Source: Spyradocola sp034113365 (lineage in GTDB: Bacteria; Bacillota; Clostridia; Christensenellales; UBA1750). From it: a DNA stretch of 64,000 nt. The translations under genes were made by a program, and so were the position numbers. Below, in pieces: positions 31,739 through 39,895 of the stretch. The stretch is taken from NCBI GenBank assembly GCA_034113365.1, contig JAXEXP010000158.1:18174-82173 (forward strand), in the 5' to 3' direction. Each line of letters begins with the position of its first letter. The first letter of the stretch is position 1. The notes beneath the pieces were generated by a model. That model was not told the DNA's origin. It searched no databases and saw nothing but the letters and a program-made list of their open reading frames with translations.

Positions 31739-32428
31739 GTGCTTATGCCGTCCCTCCCCCTCACGACGTATGCTCAGACTATTCCTGCTAGCGCAACCGA
31801 AAACGTTGCATCCGTCACAAATTACGCACCCAGCCTTGACCATCAAGCTGCAGATCAGGCCGCGCTTGAGGGTGTGAATGAATTAAGCGCTAAGGCTAGG
31901 GAACTCGGGGTGCAAATCACGCCTTCCGCCCGTGTCATTGACACTGACACTTCGACGGTTCATCAGCTTGATTCTTACTCCGGCACACAAATGCTGCAAA
32001 GAACGGAGTATACCGATCGCTCCGTTGACGAAACATATGTGACAACTGCAGCAACAACTTACTACGAAACCGGTTCTAAGTATGCCGGCGTAAACGTAAC
32101 GATTTACGCACGAGTATATTGGACTCTGCATTACGACAGCTTGGGAGTTCCTAAAGTTAACTGTACTCATTCGGAGCACTGGGTTGTACAGTCTACAAAT
32201 GCGGTGACGACGATGACCCTGTCCAACTACATCTGCACCACCTTCCCCGCTACATACGAAAATTCTCGCTATGTCAGCAGCCCGTCGAGCGGCACGCATT
32301 ATTCCCTCAACAGTCCTTACACTGCTGACATTGCCTATCTGACCAAAACTGATGCACACTTCTGGGCTACTACAGAGGCATACATTGATGGAAATTGCGT
32401 GGTTGTTGACATAAATCACAAGTTCTGA
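31739..32428 (+). CDS. Secreted protein of unknown function, possibly frameshifted in its signal peptide
   Basis: This open frame gives about 229 residues from a GTG. The best start, though, is the ATG at 31702 behind a perfect AAAGGAGG: it begins MKRMTSLILS like a signal peptide but is in a different frame and stops at 31792. The frame used here reads LLVLMPSLPLTTYAQT upstream of and across the GTG, the natural continuation of that signal peptide, so a one-base change in the CT-rich stretch near 31716-31737 separates the halves. The mature part is rich in Thr, Ser and Tyr (YVTTAATTYYETGSKYAG) and I do not recognise it. Base composition is clearly more AT-rich than its neighbours. It may be a pseudogene, a phase-variable gene or a sequence error. 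Confidence 0.6.
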   Translation: MLMPSLPLTTYAQTIPASATENVASVTNYAPSLDHQAADQAALEGVNELSAKARELGVQITPSARVIDTDTSTVHQLDSYSGTQMLQRTEYTDRSVDETYVTTAATTYYETGSKYAGVNVTIYARVYWTLHYDSLGVPKVNCTHSEHWVVQSTNAVTTMTLSNYICTTFPATYENSRYVSSPSSGTHYSLNSPYTADIAYLTKTDAHFWATTEAYIDGNCVVVDINHKF

Positions 32429-32501
32429 TAACAACGACAGGACAGACTCTGTACTCCCATAGGGTTCGTTGATTGACCGCCCACTCATTAGGAGGATTTG
32501 C

Positions 32502-33296
32502 ATGTCTTTGAATCCAAATCGCCGCCGCGCGCTGTGTCAGGCCCTTGCCGGGCTCCTGCTGCTTCTGCTCTTTTTCGCCCAGGGACCGCTGCTGCGCCTC
32601 CCGCTGGATCCGGCTCTGAGCAGCTTTGCATCCCGCCGCGCGCTCGTGCCGCCGCTTCTCTTTGATCTGGCCGTGGCGCTCTGCCTTGCGCTGAGCGGCA
32701 TGATCGAACTGCCGCGCAAGCGGGATCTTGCCGAGCTCGCGCCTGCTTTGCTGTATCTGCTCCTGCTGCCTCTGCAGGAGATCCCGCTGCTGGGCGGCCC
32801 GTACGGCGGATCCTCCGGCGCGGCCGAGCCCCGTCTGGCGCTGACGCCCCTGTTCGGCGCGCTGGCCATGCTGTCGCTGCTGCGCTTTGGGTACGCCGCC
32901 GTCCGAGGCGCAGGGCGCTTCACCTTCTCGCCGCGCGCCTGCGCCGTTTGGGCGTCGCTCGCGGCCTGCGCGCTGTGCCTGCCCTCGCTCACTGCCTCTC
33001 TGCAGCCCGACGGATGGGTCCGCACCCTGTTTTGCGTGTGCCTCCTGCTGGCCGCCATGACGCTGCTGCCGCATGCGCAGGCTGCCAGTCTGCCGGGCTG
33101 CTGCGCGGCGCTCATCGCCGGGCTGGTTCCCCTGCTGCTCTCCATTCTGTCCTTTTACACGACGCTGCTGCAGGGCTCCATGTTGTATTCCCTGTGCGCG
33201 TTGTGTCTGACGCCTGCAGCGCTGCCGCTGTACGGGGCCGTCGCTCTGCTCGGGCTGAGCGGGGCGCTCTCCCGACTTCGCCGGCCAGCCGCCTAG
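32502..33296 (+). CDS. Polytopic membrane protein of unknown function
   Basis: A 264-residue protein with about seven hydrophobic segments, the first LAGLLLLLLFFAQGPLL and the last near LYGAVALLGLSGAL. Short basic loops (LPRKRD, FTFSPRA) suggest cytoplasmic sides. AGGAGG lies six bases before the ATG. No catalytic or transporter motif was recognised. It follows the secreted protein gene by 73 bases without an obvious terminator between, so the two might be cotranscribed. Confidence 0.7.
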   Translation: MSLNPNRRRALCQALAGLLLLLLFFAQGPLLRLPLDPALSSFASRRALVPPLLFDLAVALCLALSGMIELPRKRDLAELAPALLYLLLLPLQEIPLLGGPYGGSSGAAEPRLALTPLFGALAMLSLLRFGYAAVRGAGRFTFSPRACAVWASLAACALCLPSLTASLQPDGWVRTLFCVCLLLAAMTLLPHAQAASLPGCCAALIAGLVPLLLSILSFYTTLLQGSMLYSLCALCLTPAALPLYGAVALLGLSGALSRLRRPAA

Positions 33297-33403
33297 CCGC
33301 CTGCTTTTCCTCCGCACCGCATTTTGGGTCAGCTCCGCGCGTCCATCCTGCAAAAATTCCGTTTTGCGCCCAAAATGCACGGAAACATAACATGAAAATA
33401 CTC

Positions 33404-33432
33404 TTGACGGAACGCGCCGTAATGTGTATACT
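33404..33432 (+). promoter_or_regulatory. Promoter of the split glutamate synthase operon
   Basis: -35 TTGACG (33404-33409), 17-base spacer, -10 TATACT (33427-33432). The predicted start near 33439 leaves only a few bases before the hexaloop hairpin at 33446. Confidence 0.8.
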
Positions 33433-33445
33433 TTCCCCATAATCA

Positions 33446-33515
33446 GGTGAACAAAGGGGTTCACCGGATGGGCTGCGGGCAAAATGCCCCGCGGCCCTTC
33501 CGGTGGGCTCCTTTT
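33446..33515 (+). promoter_or_regulatory. Leader attenuator of the glutamate synthase operon
   Basis: Hairpin GGTGAAC [AAAGGG] GTTCACC (33446-33465), seven pairs, six-base loop with A1 and G4. From the loop onward the same strand forms a very long terminator: 33453-33479 pairs almost continuously with 33488-33515, apical loop CAAAATGC, ending in CCTTTT. The two folds cannot coexist. Layout matches the glnN and amt leaders. The RBS (CAAGGAGG) and ATG follow at 33541. Confidence 0.78.
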
Positions 33516-33540
33516 CATTGTTTTCAAGGAGGTTTTCGGT

Positions 33541-34632
33541 ATGCTCAAAGAGGGGCAGGTCAGGATCCCGGCGGGCTGCGCGATCTCGGGCGTGATCTCA
33601 AAGTCCGGCCAAGGGATCTGCGGCAGCGAGATCGTGCGCTCCATCGCCACCATGCACGACCGGAGCAACGGCCTGGGCGGCGGCTTTGCGGGCTACGGCA
33701 TCTATCCGCAGTACAAGGACTACTACGCCTTCCACATCTTCTACAACGACACCGCTGCGCGCAAGGCCTGCGAGGACTTTCTGGAGGAGCACTTTGACAT
33801 CGTGAACCTGTCCAAGATCCCCACGCGCAAGATCCCCTCCATCGTCAACGAGCCGCTGATCTGGCGCTACTTCGTGCGGCCGCTGCACACCAAGCTCGAG
33901 GCCTCGCAGCTGGACGAGAAGGAGTTCACCTCGCAGTGCGTCATCCGCATCAATTCCGGCATTGAGGGGGCGTTCGTGTTCTCCTCGGGCAAGAATATGG
34001 GCGTGTTCAAGGCGGTGGGCTACCCCGAGGACGTGGGCGAGTTCTACCGGCTGGACGAGTATGAGGGCTACTGCTGGACGGCGCACGGACGCTATCCCAC
34101 CAACACGCCCGGCTGGTGGGGCGGCGCGCATCCCTTCTCGCTGCTGGATCTGTCGGTGGTGCACAACGGCGAGATCAGCTCGTATGACGCCAACCGCCGC
34201 TGGATCGAGATGTACGGCTACAAGTGCACGCTGCTGACCGATACCGAGGTCATCACCTACATTATAGACTTCCTGGTGCGCAAAAAGCAGCTGACCTACG
34301 AGGAGATGGCGTCGGTGATCGCCGCGCCCTTCTGGTCGGCCATCGACAAGTACCCCGAGGCGGAGCGCAAGCGTCTGACCTACCTGCGCTCCATGTTCTC
34401 CTCGCTGCTGATCACGGGACCGTTCTCCATACTGGTGGGCTTCACCGGCGGCCTGATGGCGCTCAACGACCGGCTCAAGCTGCGCTCCATGGTCATCGGC
34501 GAAAAGGGCGACCGCGTCTACATCGCCAGCGAGGAGTGCGCCATCCGCGTGCTGGAGCCCGAGCTGGACGCGCTCTGGTCCCCCAAGGGCGGGCAGCCCG
34601 TCATCATCCACAGCAAAGGCGGTGTTCAGTAA
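33541..34632 (+). CDS. Glutamate synthase amidotransferase subunit (GltB N-terminal domain as a separate protein)
   Basis: A 363-residue class II (Ntn) glutamine amidotransferase. Cleavage before Cys13 (IPAGCAISGVISKSG) would expose the nucleophile. Family-typical stretches are HGRYPTNTPGWWGGAHPFS and VVHNGEISSYDANRRW. It supplies ammonia from glutamine to the FMN synthase subunit encoded next (0-base gap, stop then ATG). In E. coli this domain is part of the 1,500-residue GltB; the separate form is known from archaea and Clostridia. CAAGGAGG supports the ATG. Confidence 0.9.
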   Translation: MLKEGQVRIPAGCAISGVISKSGQGICGSEIVRSIATMHDRSNGLGGGFAGYGIYPQYKDYYAFHIFYNDTAARKACEDFLEEHFDIVNLSKIPTRKIPSIVNEPLIWRYFVRPLHTKLEASQLDEKEFTSQCVIRINSGIEGAFVFSSGKNMGVFKAVGYPEDVGEFYRLDEYEGYCWTAHGRYPTNTPGWWGGAHPFSLLDLSVVHNGEISSYDANRRWIEMYGYKCTLLTDTEVITYIIDFLVRKKQLTYEEMASVIAAPFWSAIDKYPEAERKRLTYLRSMFSSLLITGPFSILVGFTGGLMALNDRLKLRSMVIGEKGDRVYIASEECAIRVLEPELDALWSPKGGQPVIIHSKGGVQ

Positions 34633-36138
34633 ATGGCCATCCAATACATCTATCCGGAATTTGAAGTGGTGCGCAACGCCGACCGCTGCATCGCCTGCCG
34701 CGTCTGCGAGCGGCAATGCGCCAACGAGGTGCATCACTACGACGGCGACCTCAAGAAGATGATCGCCGAGGAGAGCAAGTGCGTCTGCTGCCATCGCTGC
34801 GTCGCGCTCTGCCCCACCCACGCGCTCAAGATCGTCAAGAGCGACCACACCTTCCGCCCCAACACCAACTGGCAGGCGCAGACCATCAACGAGATCTACC
34901 GACAGGCAGGCTCGGGCGGCGTGCTGCTGTCCTCGATGGGCAACCCGAAGGAATACCCCGTCTACTGGGACAAGCTGCTCATCAACGCCTCGCAGGTGAC
35001 CAACCCCTCCATCGACCCGCTGCGCGAGCCCATGGAGACGCGCATCTTCCTCGGCCGCAAGAGCGACGAGATCCGCCGCGACCCCGAGGGGAACCTCATC
35101 ACCGACACCGCGCCGCAGCTGGAGCTGAACGTTCCCATCCTGTTCTCCGCGATGAGCTACGGCTCCATCTCCTACAACGCGCACGAATCGCTGGCGCGGG
35201 CGGCGCAGGCGCTGGGCACGCTGTACAACACCGGCGAGGGCGGCCTGCACGAGGACTTCTACCAGTACGGCGCGAACACCATCGTGCAGGTGGCGTCGGG
35301 GCGCTTCGGCGTGCACAAGGACTACCTGCAGGCGGGCGCGGCCATTGAGATCAAGATGGGTCAGGGCGCAAAGCCCGGCATCGGCGGCCACCTGCCCGGG
35401 GCCAAGATCGTGGGCGACGTATCGCGCACGCGCATGATCCCCGAGGGCAGCGACGCCATCTCCCCCGCGCCGCACCACGACATCTACTCCATCGAGGATC
35501 TGCACCAGCTGGTGCATTCGCTCAAAGAAGCCACGCACTACAAAAAGCCCGTGATCGTCAAGATCGCGGCGGTGCACAACGTGGCGGCCATCGCGTCTGG
35601 CATCGCGCGCTCGGGCGCGGACATCATCGCCATCGACGGCTTCCGCGGCGGCACGGGCGCTGCGCCCACCCGCATCCGCGACAACGTGGGCATCCCGATC
35701 GAGCTTGCGCTGGCGGCGGTGGATCAGCGGCTGCGCGGGGAGGGCATCCGCAACAACGTATCGCTGATCGTGGGCGGCTCCATCCGCTCGTCGGCGGACG
35801 TGGTCAAGGCCATCTGTCTGGGCGCGGACGCGGTCTACATCGCCACCGCCGCGCTGATGGCGCTGGGCTGCCATCTGTGCCGCTCCTGTCAGGCGGGCAA
35901 GTGCAACTGGGGCATCGCGACGCAGCGTCCCGAGCTGGTCAAGCGCCTCAACCCCGACATCGGCTCCGAGCGGCTGATCAATCTGGTGACCGCGTGGAAC
36001 CACGAGATCAAGGAAATGATGGGCGGCATGGGCATCAACAGCATCGAGTCCATGCGCGGCAACCGGCTGATGCTGCGCGGCGTGGGGCTGACCGAGAAGG
36101 AGCTTGAGATCCTGGGCGTCAAGCACGCGGGCGAATAA
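34633..36138 (+). CDS. Glutamate synthase FMN/Fe-S catalytic subunit with N-terminal ferredoxin domain
   Basis: A 501-residue protein. Residues about 12-70 carry two [4Fe-4S] motifs (CIACRVCERQC, CVCCHRCVALC). The remainder is the GltB central barrel that joins ammonia to 2-oxoglutarate: ILFSAMSYGSISYNAH, TGEGGLHEDFY, KMGQGAKPGIGGHLPG, IAIDGFRGGTGAAP (FMN phosphate) and CHLCRSCQAGKCNWG, the cluster cysteines near residue 420. It corresponds to the archaeal-type synthase. Its start directly follows the amidotransferase stop. Confidence 0.93.
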   Translation: MAIQYIYPEFEVVRNADRCIACRVCERQCANEVHHYDGDLKKMIAEESKCVCCHRCVALCPTHALKIVKSDHTFRPNTNWQAQTINEIYRQAGSGGVLLSSMGNPKEYPVYWDKLLINASQVTNPSIDPLREPMETRIFLGRKSDEIRRDPEGNLITDTAPQLELNVPILFSAMSYGSISYNAHESLARAAQALGTLYNTGEGGLHEDFYQYGANTIVQVASGRFGVHKDYLQAGAAIEIKMGQGAKPGIGGHLPGAKIVGDVSRTRMIPEGSDAISPAPHHDIYSIEDLHQLVHSLKEATHYKKPVIVKIAAVHNVAAIASGIARSGADIIAIDGFRGGTGAAPTRIRDNVGIPIELALAAVDQRLRGEGIRNNVSLIVGGSIRSSADVVKAICLGADAVYIATAALMALGCHLCRSCQAGKCNWGIATQRPELVKRLNPDIGSERLINLVTAWNHEIKEMMGGMGINSIESMRGNRLMLRGVGLTEKELEILGVKHAGE

Positions 36139-36155
36139 AGGAGGGCAGAACGGAT

Positions 36156-36584
36156 ATGAAACGCATCTATGTAGAGGAAAAATGGTGTCTGGGCTGCCAC
36201 CTGTGCGAGTACAACTGCGCATTTGCCAACAGCGGCAGCGACAGCATGGTCAAGGCTCTCAAGGACAAGCCCATCCATCCGCGCATTCAGGTGGAGGAGC
36301 AGGACGGCGTGTGCTACGCGGTGTCCTGCCGCCACTGCACCGAACCGCTGTGCGTCAAGTCCTGCATCAGCGGCGCGCTGAGCCAGCAGGACGGCGCGAT
36401 CTTCATCGACCCGGACAAGTGCGTGGGCTGCTACACCTGCGTGCTGGCCTGCCCCTACGGCTGCATCATGCCGACCGAGGAAGGCCCCGTGCAGAAGTGC
36501 GAGCTGTGCATGAAGAACGCCGCCGGCGCGCCCGCGTGCGTGGCGGGCTGTCCCAACCGCGCCATCGTGTATGAGGAGAGGTGA
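36156..36584 (+). CDS. 4Fe-4S dicluster ferredoxin-like electron carrier
   Basis: A 142-residue iron-sulfur protein of the CooF/HycB type. Four cysteine groups are visible: CLGCHLCEYNC, CYAVSCRHCTEPLCVKSC, CVGCYTCVLACPYGC and KCELCMKNAAGAPACVAGC, enough for up to four [4Fe-4S] clusters. Placed between the FMN subunit and the flavoprotein, it probably passes electrons to the synthase. AAGGAGG lies nine bases before the ATG. Confidence 0.9.
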   Translation: MKRIYVEEKWCLGCHLCEYNCAFANSGSDSMVKALKDKPIHPRIQVEEQDGVCYAVSCRHCTEPLCVKSCISGALSQQDGAIFIDPDKCVGCYTCVLACPYGCIMPTEEGPVQKCELCMKNAAGAPACVAGCPNRAIVYEER

Positions 36585-36588
36585 GCAT

Positions 36589-37818
36589 ATGAAATACGTC
36601 ATCATCGGCAACTCCGCGGCGGCGGTGGGCGGCGTGGAGGGCATCCGCTCGGTGGACAAGGAGGGCAGCATCACGCTGATTTCCTCCGAGCCGCACCACA
36701 CCTACTCCCGGCCGCTGATCTCCTACCTTGCCTGGGGCAAGACGGATGAGCCGCACATGAAATACCGTCCCGACGATTTCTACGAAAAGAACGGCGTCAC
36801 GCCGCTGCTGGGCTGCACGGCGGTGTCCATCGACCGGCAGACCCGCACGGTGGCGCTGGCGGACGGCAAAAAGGTTCCCTATGACAGGCTGCTGGTTGCG
36901 ACGGGCTCCTCGCCGTTCGTGCCCCCGATGGAGGGGCTGGAAACGGTGGAGAACAAGTTCAGCTTCATGACGCTGGACGACGCCAGGGCGCTGATGGCGG
37001 CGCTTCAGCCCGACAGCCGCGTGCTGATCGTGGGCGCGGGCCTGATCGGCATGAAGTGCGCCGAGGGCATCCGCCACCTGTGCGGCGAAATGACGATCCT
37101 GGACCTTGCGCCGCGCATCCTTCCCGCCGTGCTGGACGAAGAGGGCTCGGCAATTGTGCAGAAGCATGTGGAGGCACAGGGCATCACCTTCCATCTTTCC
37201 GACAGCGTGGCGCGCTTTGAGCCGCACACGGCGCACCTGAAATCGGGCGCGACGGTGGACTTTGACGTGCTGGTGCTGGCGGTGGGCGTGCGGCCCAATG
37301 CGCAGCTGGTGCAGGATGCGGGCGGCAAGGTGGCGCGCGGCATCGTGACCGACGAGCGCCAGTGCACGACGCTGGAGAACATCTACGCGGCGGGCGACTG
37401 CACGGTGAGCCACGACATCACGAGCGGTTTGGACAAGATACTCGCGCTGCTGCCCAATGCGTACCTGCAGGGCGAGGTTGCGGGCAAGAACATGGCGGGC
37501 GGCGACGCGGTCTACGACAAGGCCATCCCGATGAACGCAGGCGGCTTCTTCGGGCTGCACATCGCCACCTGCGGCGACCTGCACGGCGAGGATTCCATCT
37601 CGCGCGAAAACGGCAGCTACAAGCGGCTGGTGGTGCGCGACGGCAAGCTTAAAGGCTTCATCCTCATCGGGGACGTGGCGCGCGCGGGCATCTACACGTC
37701 GCTGGTGCGCGAGCAGACGCCGCTGTGCTCCATCGACTTTGAGCTGATCAAGCAAAAGCCGCAGCTGATGGCCTTTGCCGCGGACGCGCGCAGGAAGAAG
37801 CTGGGAGGTGTTGTGTGA
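36589..37818 (+). CDS. FAD-dependent NAD(P)H oxidoreductase of the glutamate synthase operon
   Basis: A 409-residue pyridine-nucleotide oxidoreductase of the NirB/rubredoxin-reductase group. FAD motif VIIGNSAAAVGG at the N-terminus, NAD(P) motif VLIVGAGLIGMKCAEG near residue 145, and the second FAD motif NIYAAGDCT near 265. It takes the role GltD has in bacterial glutamate synthase, feeding electrons through the preceding ferredoxin; that pairing is inferred. Gap to the ferredoxin gene is four bases, and its stop overlaps the next start (TGATG). Confidence 0.9.
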   Translation: MKYVIIGNSAAAVGGVEGIRSVDKEGSITLISSEPHHTYSRPLISYLAWGKTDEPHMKYRPDDFYEKNGVTPLLGCTAVSIDRQTRTVALADGKKVPYDRLLVATGSSPFVPPMEGLETVENKFSFMTLDDARALMAALQPDSRVLIVGAGLIGMKCAEGIRHLCGEMTILDLAPRILPAVLDEEGSAIVQKHVEAQGITFHLSDSVARFEPHTAHLKSGATVDFDVLVLAVGVRPNAQLVQDAGGKVARGIVTDERQCTTLENIYAAGDCTVSHDITSGLDKILALLPNAYLQGEVAGKNMAGGDAVYDKAIPMNAGGFFGLHIATCGDLHGEDSISRENGSYKRLVVRDGKLKGFILIGDVARAGIYTSLVREQTPLCSIDFELIKQKPQLMAFAADARRKKLGGVV

Positions 37819-38543
37819 TGACGCGCATCAACGTAAAGGGGCTGGCGTTTCGCCAGGTCAATGAGAAGATCGAGCAGACGCACGACCGCGACATCGTGCT
37901 GGAAAACGTGTGCGGGCAGCGCTACATCGGCGCGGGCTCCTCGGGGCGGCATCTGGTGATCGAGGGCGTGCCGGGCAACGCGCTGGGCGCCTACCTGGAC
38001 GGCACGACCATTGAGGTCTCCGGCAACGCGCAGGACGCCACCGGCGACACCATGAACGACGGCGACATCATCGTAAACGGCTCCTCGGGCGACGCGACGG
38101 GCTATGCGATGCGCGGCGGACGCATCTTCGTGCGCGGCAGCGTGGGCTACCGCGCGGGCATCCACATGAAGGCCTATAAGGACAAGATCCCCGCGGTGGT
38201 CATCGGCGGCGAGGCGGGCTGCTTCCTGGGCGAGTACCAGGCGGGCGGGCGCATCGTGGTGCTGGGACTGGACACGGAGGGCCGCGCGCCGGTGGACGCG
38301 TTCTGCGCAACGGGCATGCACGGCGGCGTGATCTACCTGCGCAGCGACGTGCTGCCCGACGACCTGCCCCCGCAGGTGGTGGCGCACCGCGCCGGCGCGG
38401 AGGATCTGGCCGACATCGAAAAGTACGTGCTGCCCTTCTGCCAGCACTTCGGGCTGGACGTCAAGAACGTTATGGATCACAACTTCTTTTGCCTGAAACC
38501 TAACACAAATAACCCTTACAAACAGCTTTACACGCAAAACTGA
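37818..38543 (+). CDS. Glutamate synthase GXGXG (GltB C-terminal) domain protein
   Basis: A 241-residue right-handed beta-helix, the GXGXG domain that forms the C-terminal part of GltB and resembles formylmethanofuran dehydrogenase subunit C. Repeats such as IEVSGNAQDATGDTMNDG, IIVNGSSGDATGYAMRGG and RIFVRGSVGYRAGIHMK show the ladder. It probably has a structural role holding the synthase domains together. The ATG shares bases with the upstream stop. Its 3' end carries the promoter of glnA. Confidence 0.92.
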   Translation: MTRINVKGLAFRQVNEKIEQTHDRDIVLENVCGQRYIGAGSSGRHLVIEGVPGNALGAYLDGTTIEVSGNAQDATGDTMNDGDIIVNGSSGDATGYAMRGGRIFVRGSVGYRAGIHMKAYKDKIPAVVIGGEAGCFLGEYQAGGRIVVLGLDTEGRAPVDAFCATGMHGGVIYLRSDVLPDDLPPQVVAHRAGAEDLADIEKYVLPFCQHFGLDVKNVMDHNFFCLKPNTNNPYKQLYTQN

Positions 38544-38555
38544 TCGCAGTATAAT
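38527..38555 (+). promoter_or_regulatory. Internal promoter of the second glutamine synthetase gene
   Basis: -35 TTTACA (38527-38532), 17-base spacer, -10 TATAAT (38550-38555), overlapping the end of the GXGXG gene. The 70-base leader has two small hairpins (GCCG/CGGC and CCCC/GGGG) but no AAAGNN hexaloop. Confidence 0.75.
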
Positions 38556-38626
38556 TGGATGTAAATTTTTTAATGCCGTTTGGTTTCGGCAGGATCCCCC
38601 ACGCGGGGCAATTAAGGAGGCGCACC

Positions 38627-39844
38627 ATGAGTTACACCGACACGGAGGTATTGCAGTTTGTGCGGGAGAACGACGTCAAGTTCATCCGCCTGGCCTTCTG
38701 CGACATTTACGGCACGCTCAAGAACATCGCCATCATGGCCGAGGAGCTGCCGCGCGCGTTTGAATACGGCCTCGCATTCAACGCGGGGATGGTCCGGGGC
38801 TTTTCCTCCGCCACGCACGACGACATGGTGCTGCACCCCGACGCCTCCACGCTGGAGGTGCTGCCCTGGCGGCCGCAGACGGGCCGCGTGGCGCGCTTCT
38901 ACTGCGACATCACCTACCCCGACGGCACGCCCTTTGAGCAGGACGGCCGGCAGATCCTGCGTCAGGCGCTGAGCGCGGCGCAGGAGCGGGGCATCACGGC
39001 GCGCATCGCGGCAAAGAGCGAGTTCTACCTCTTCCGCCTGGACGAAAACGGCGACCCCACCGCCATCCCGCACGACAACGCGGGCTTTCTGGACGTGGCG
39101 CCCCACGATCGCGGCGAGAACGTGCGCCGCGACATCTGCCTGAACCTGGAGCAGATGGGCATCCGCCCGATGTCCTCTCACCACGAGATGGGCCCCGGCC
39201 AGAACGAGATCGCCATCGCGCCCGAGGAGCCCATGGTGGCGGCGGATCACTGCGTGACCTTCCGCAACCTGGTGGGCACCATCGCCGCGCGCAACGGCCT
39301 GTACGCCGACATGGGCCCCAAGCCCATGCCCGAGCACGAGGGCAGCGGCTTCCACCTGAGCCTGAACGTGGTCAAGGACGGCCGCCCGCTGTTCGCGCCC
39401 GTGGACGGGCAGCTGACCCAGCCTGCGCAGTCCTTCATCGCGGGCATCCTCCATCACATGCCGGAGATGACGCTGTTCCTGAACTCCACGCCCGCCTCCT
39501 ATGCGCGTTTGGGCAACCCCGACGCGCCCAAGGCGGTGGCCTGGAGTCAGCGCGGCCGCACGCAGATCGTGCGCGTGCCGCTGCCGCAGGGCGACAACGC
39601 GCGCGTGGAGCTGCGCTCGCCCGACAACCTGTGCAACCCCTACGTCGTCTACGCGCTGACGCTGCTGGCGGGCATGGACGGCATGGAGCGCGGCCTTGCG
39701 CTGCCGCCTGCCGACGCGCCCACGGGCGATGCGCTGCCCGATTCCATGCAGCATGCGGCGGAGCTTGCCGCGGCATCGTCTTTCCTTAAAAAGGTGCTGC
39801 CCGCACAGACGCTGCACGCCTACCTCACCCGCAGCCCCAACTGA
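38627..39844 (+). CDS. glnA: Glutamine synthetase type I-like (GlnA)
   Basis: A 405-residue GS-I family protein, shorter than usual (about 440-470). Metal-binding and catalytic patches are present: IAAKSEFYLFRLDENG, SHHEMGPGQNEIAIAPEE, MPEHEGSGFHLSLNV and ARVELRSPDNLCNPYV. Near residue 305 it reads LNSTPASYARLG where glnA proteins usually have NSYKR. Most of the missing length seems to be C-terminal. It could be a true synthetase or a gamma-glutamyl-amine ligase; proximity to glutamate synthase favours nitrogen assimilation. AAGGAGG precedes the ATG. Confidence 0.85.
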   Translation: MSYTDTEVLQFVRENDVKFIRLAFCDIYGTLKNIAIMAEELPRAFEYGLAFNAGMVRGFSSATHDDMVLHPDASTLEVLPWRPQTGRVARFYCDITYPDGTPFEQDGRQILRQALSAAQERGITARIAAKSEFYLFRLDENGDPTAIPHDNAGFLDVAPHDRGENVRRDICLNLEQMGIRPMSSHHEMGPGQNEIAIAPEEPMVAADHCVTFRNLVGTIAARNGLYADMGPKPMPEHEGSGFHLSLNVVKDGRPLFAPVDGQLTQPAQSFIAGILHHMPEMTLFLNSTPASYARLGNPDAPKAVAWSQRGRTQIVRVPLPQGDNARVELRSPDNLCNPYVVYALTLLAGMDGMERGLALPPADAPTGDALPDSMQHAAELAAASSFLKKVLPAQTLHAYLTRSPN

Positions 39845-39895
39845 CATCCCTTGTCCCCTCCGGGCTTTTAAGGCAGGAAAGGAGCGAACGCGCGC

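Noticed and set aside
33469..33498. GGGCTGCGGGC [AAAATG] CCCCGCGGCCC as a second ANTAR hairpin in the glutamate synthase leader
   Set aside because: The closing pair would be C with C and loop position 4 is A, not G. It is better explained as the top of the terminator.
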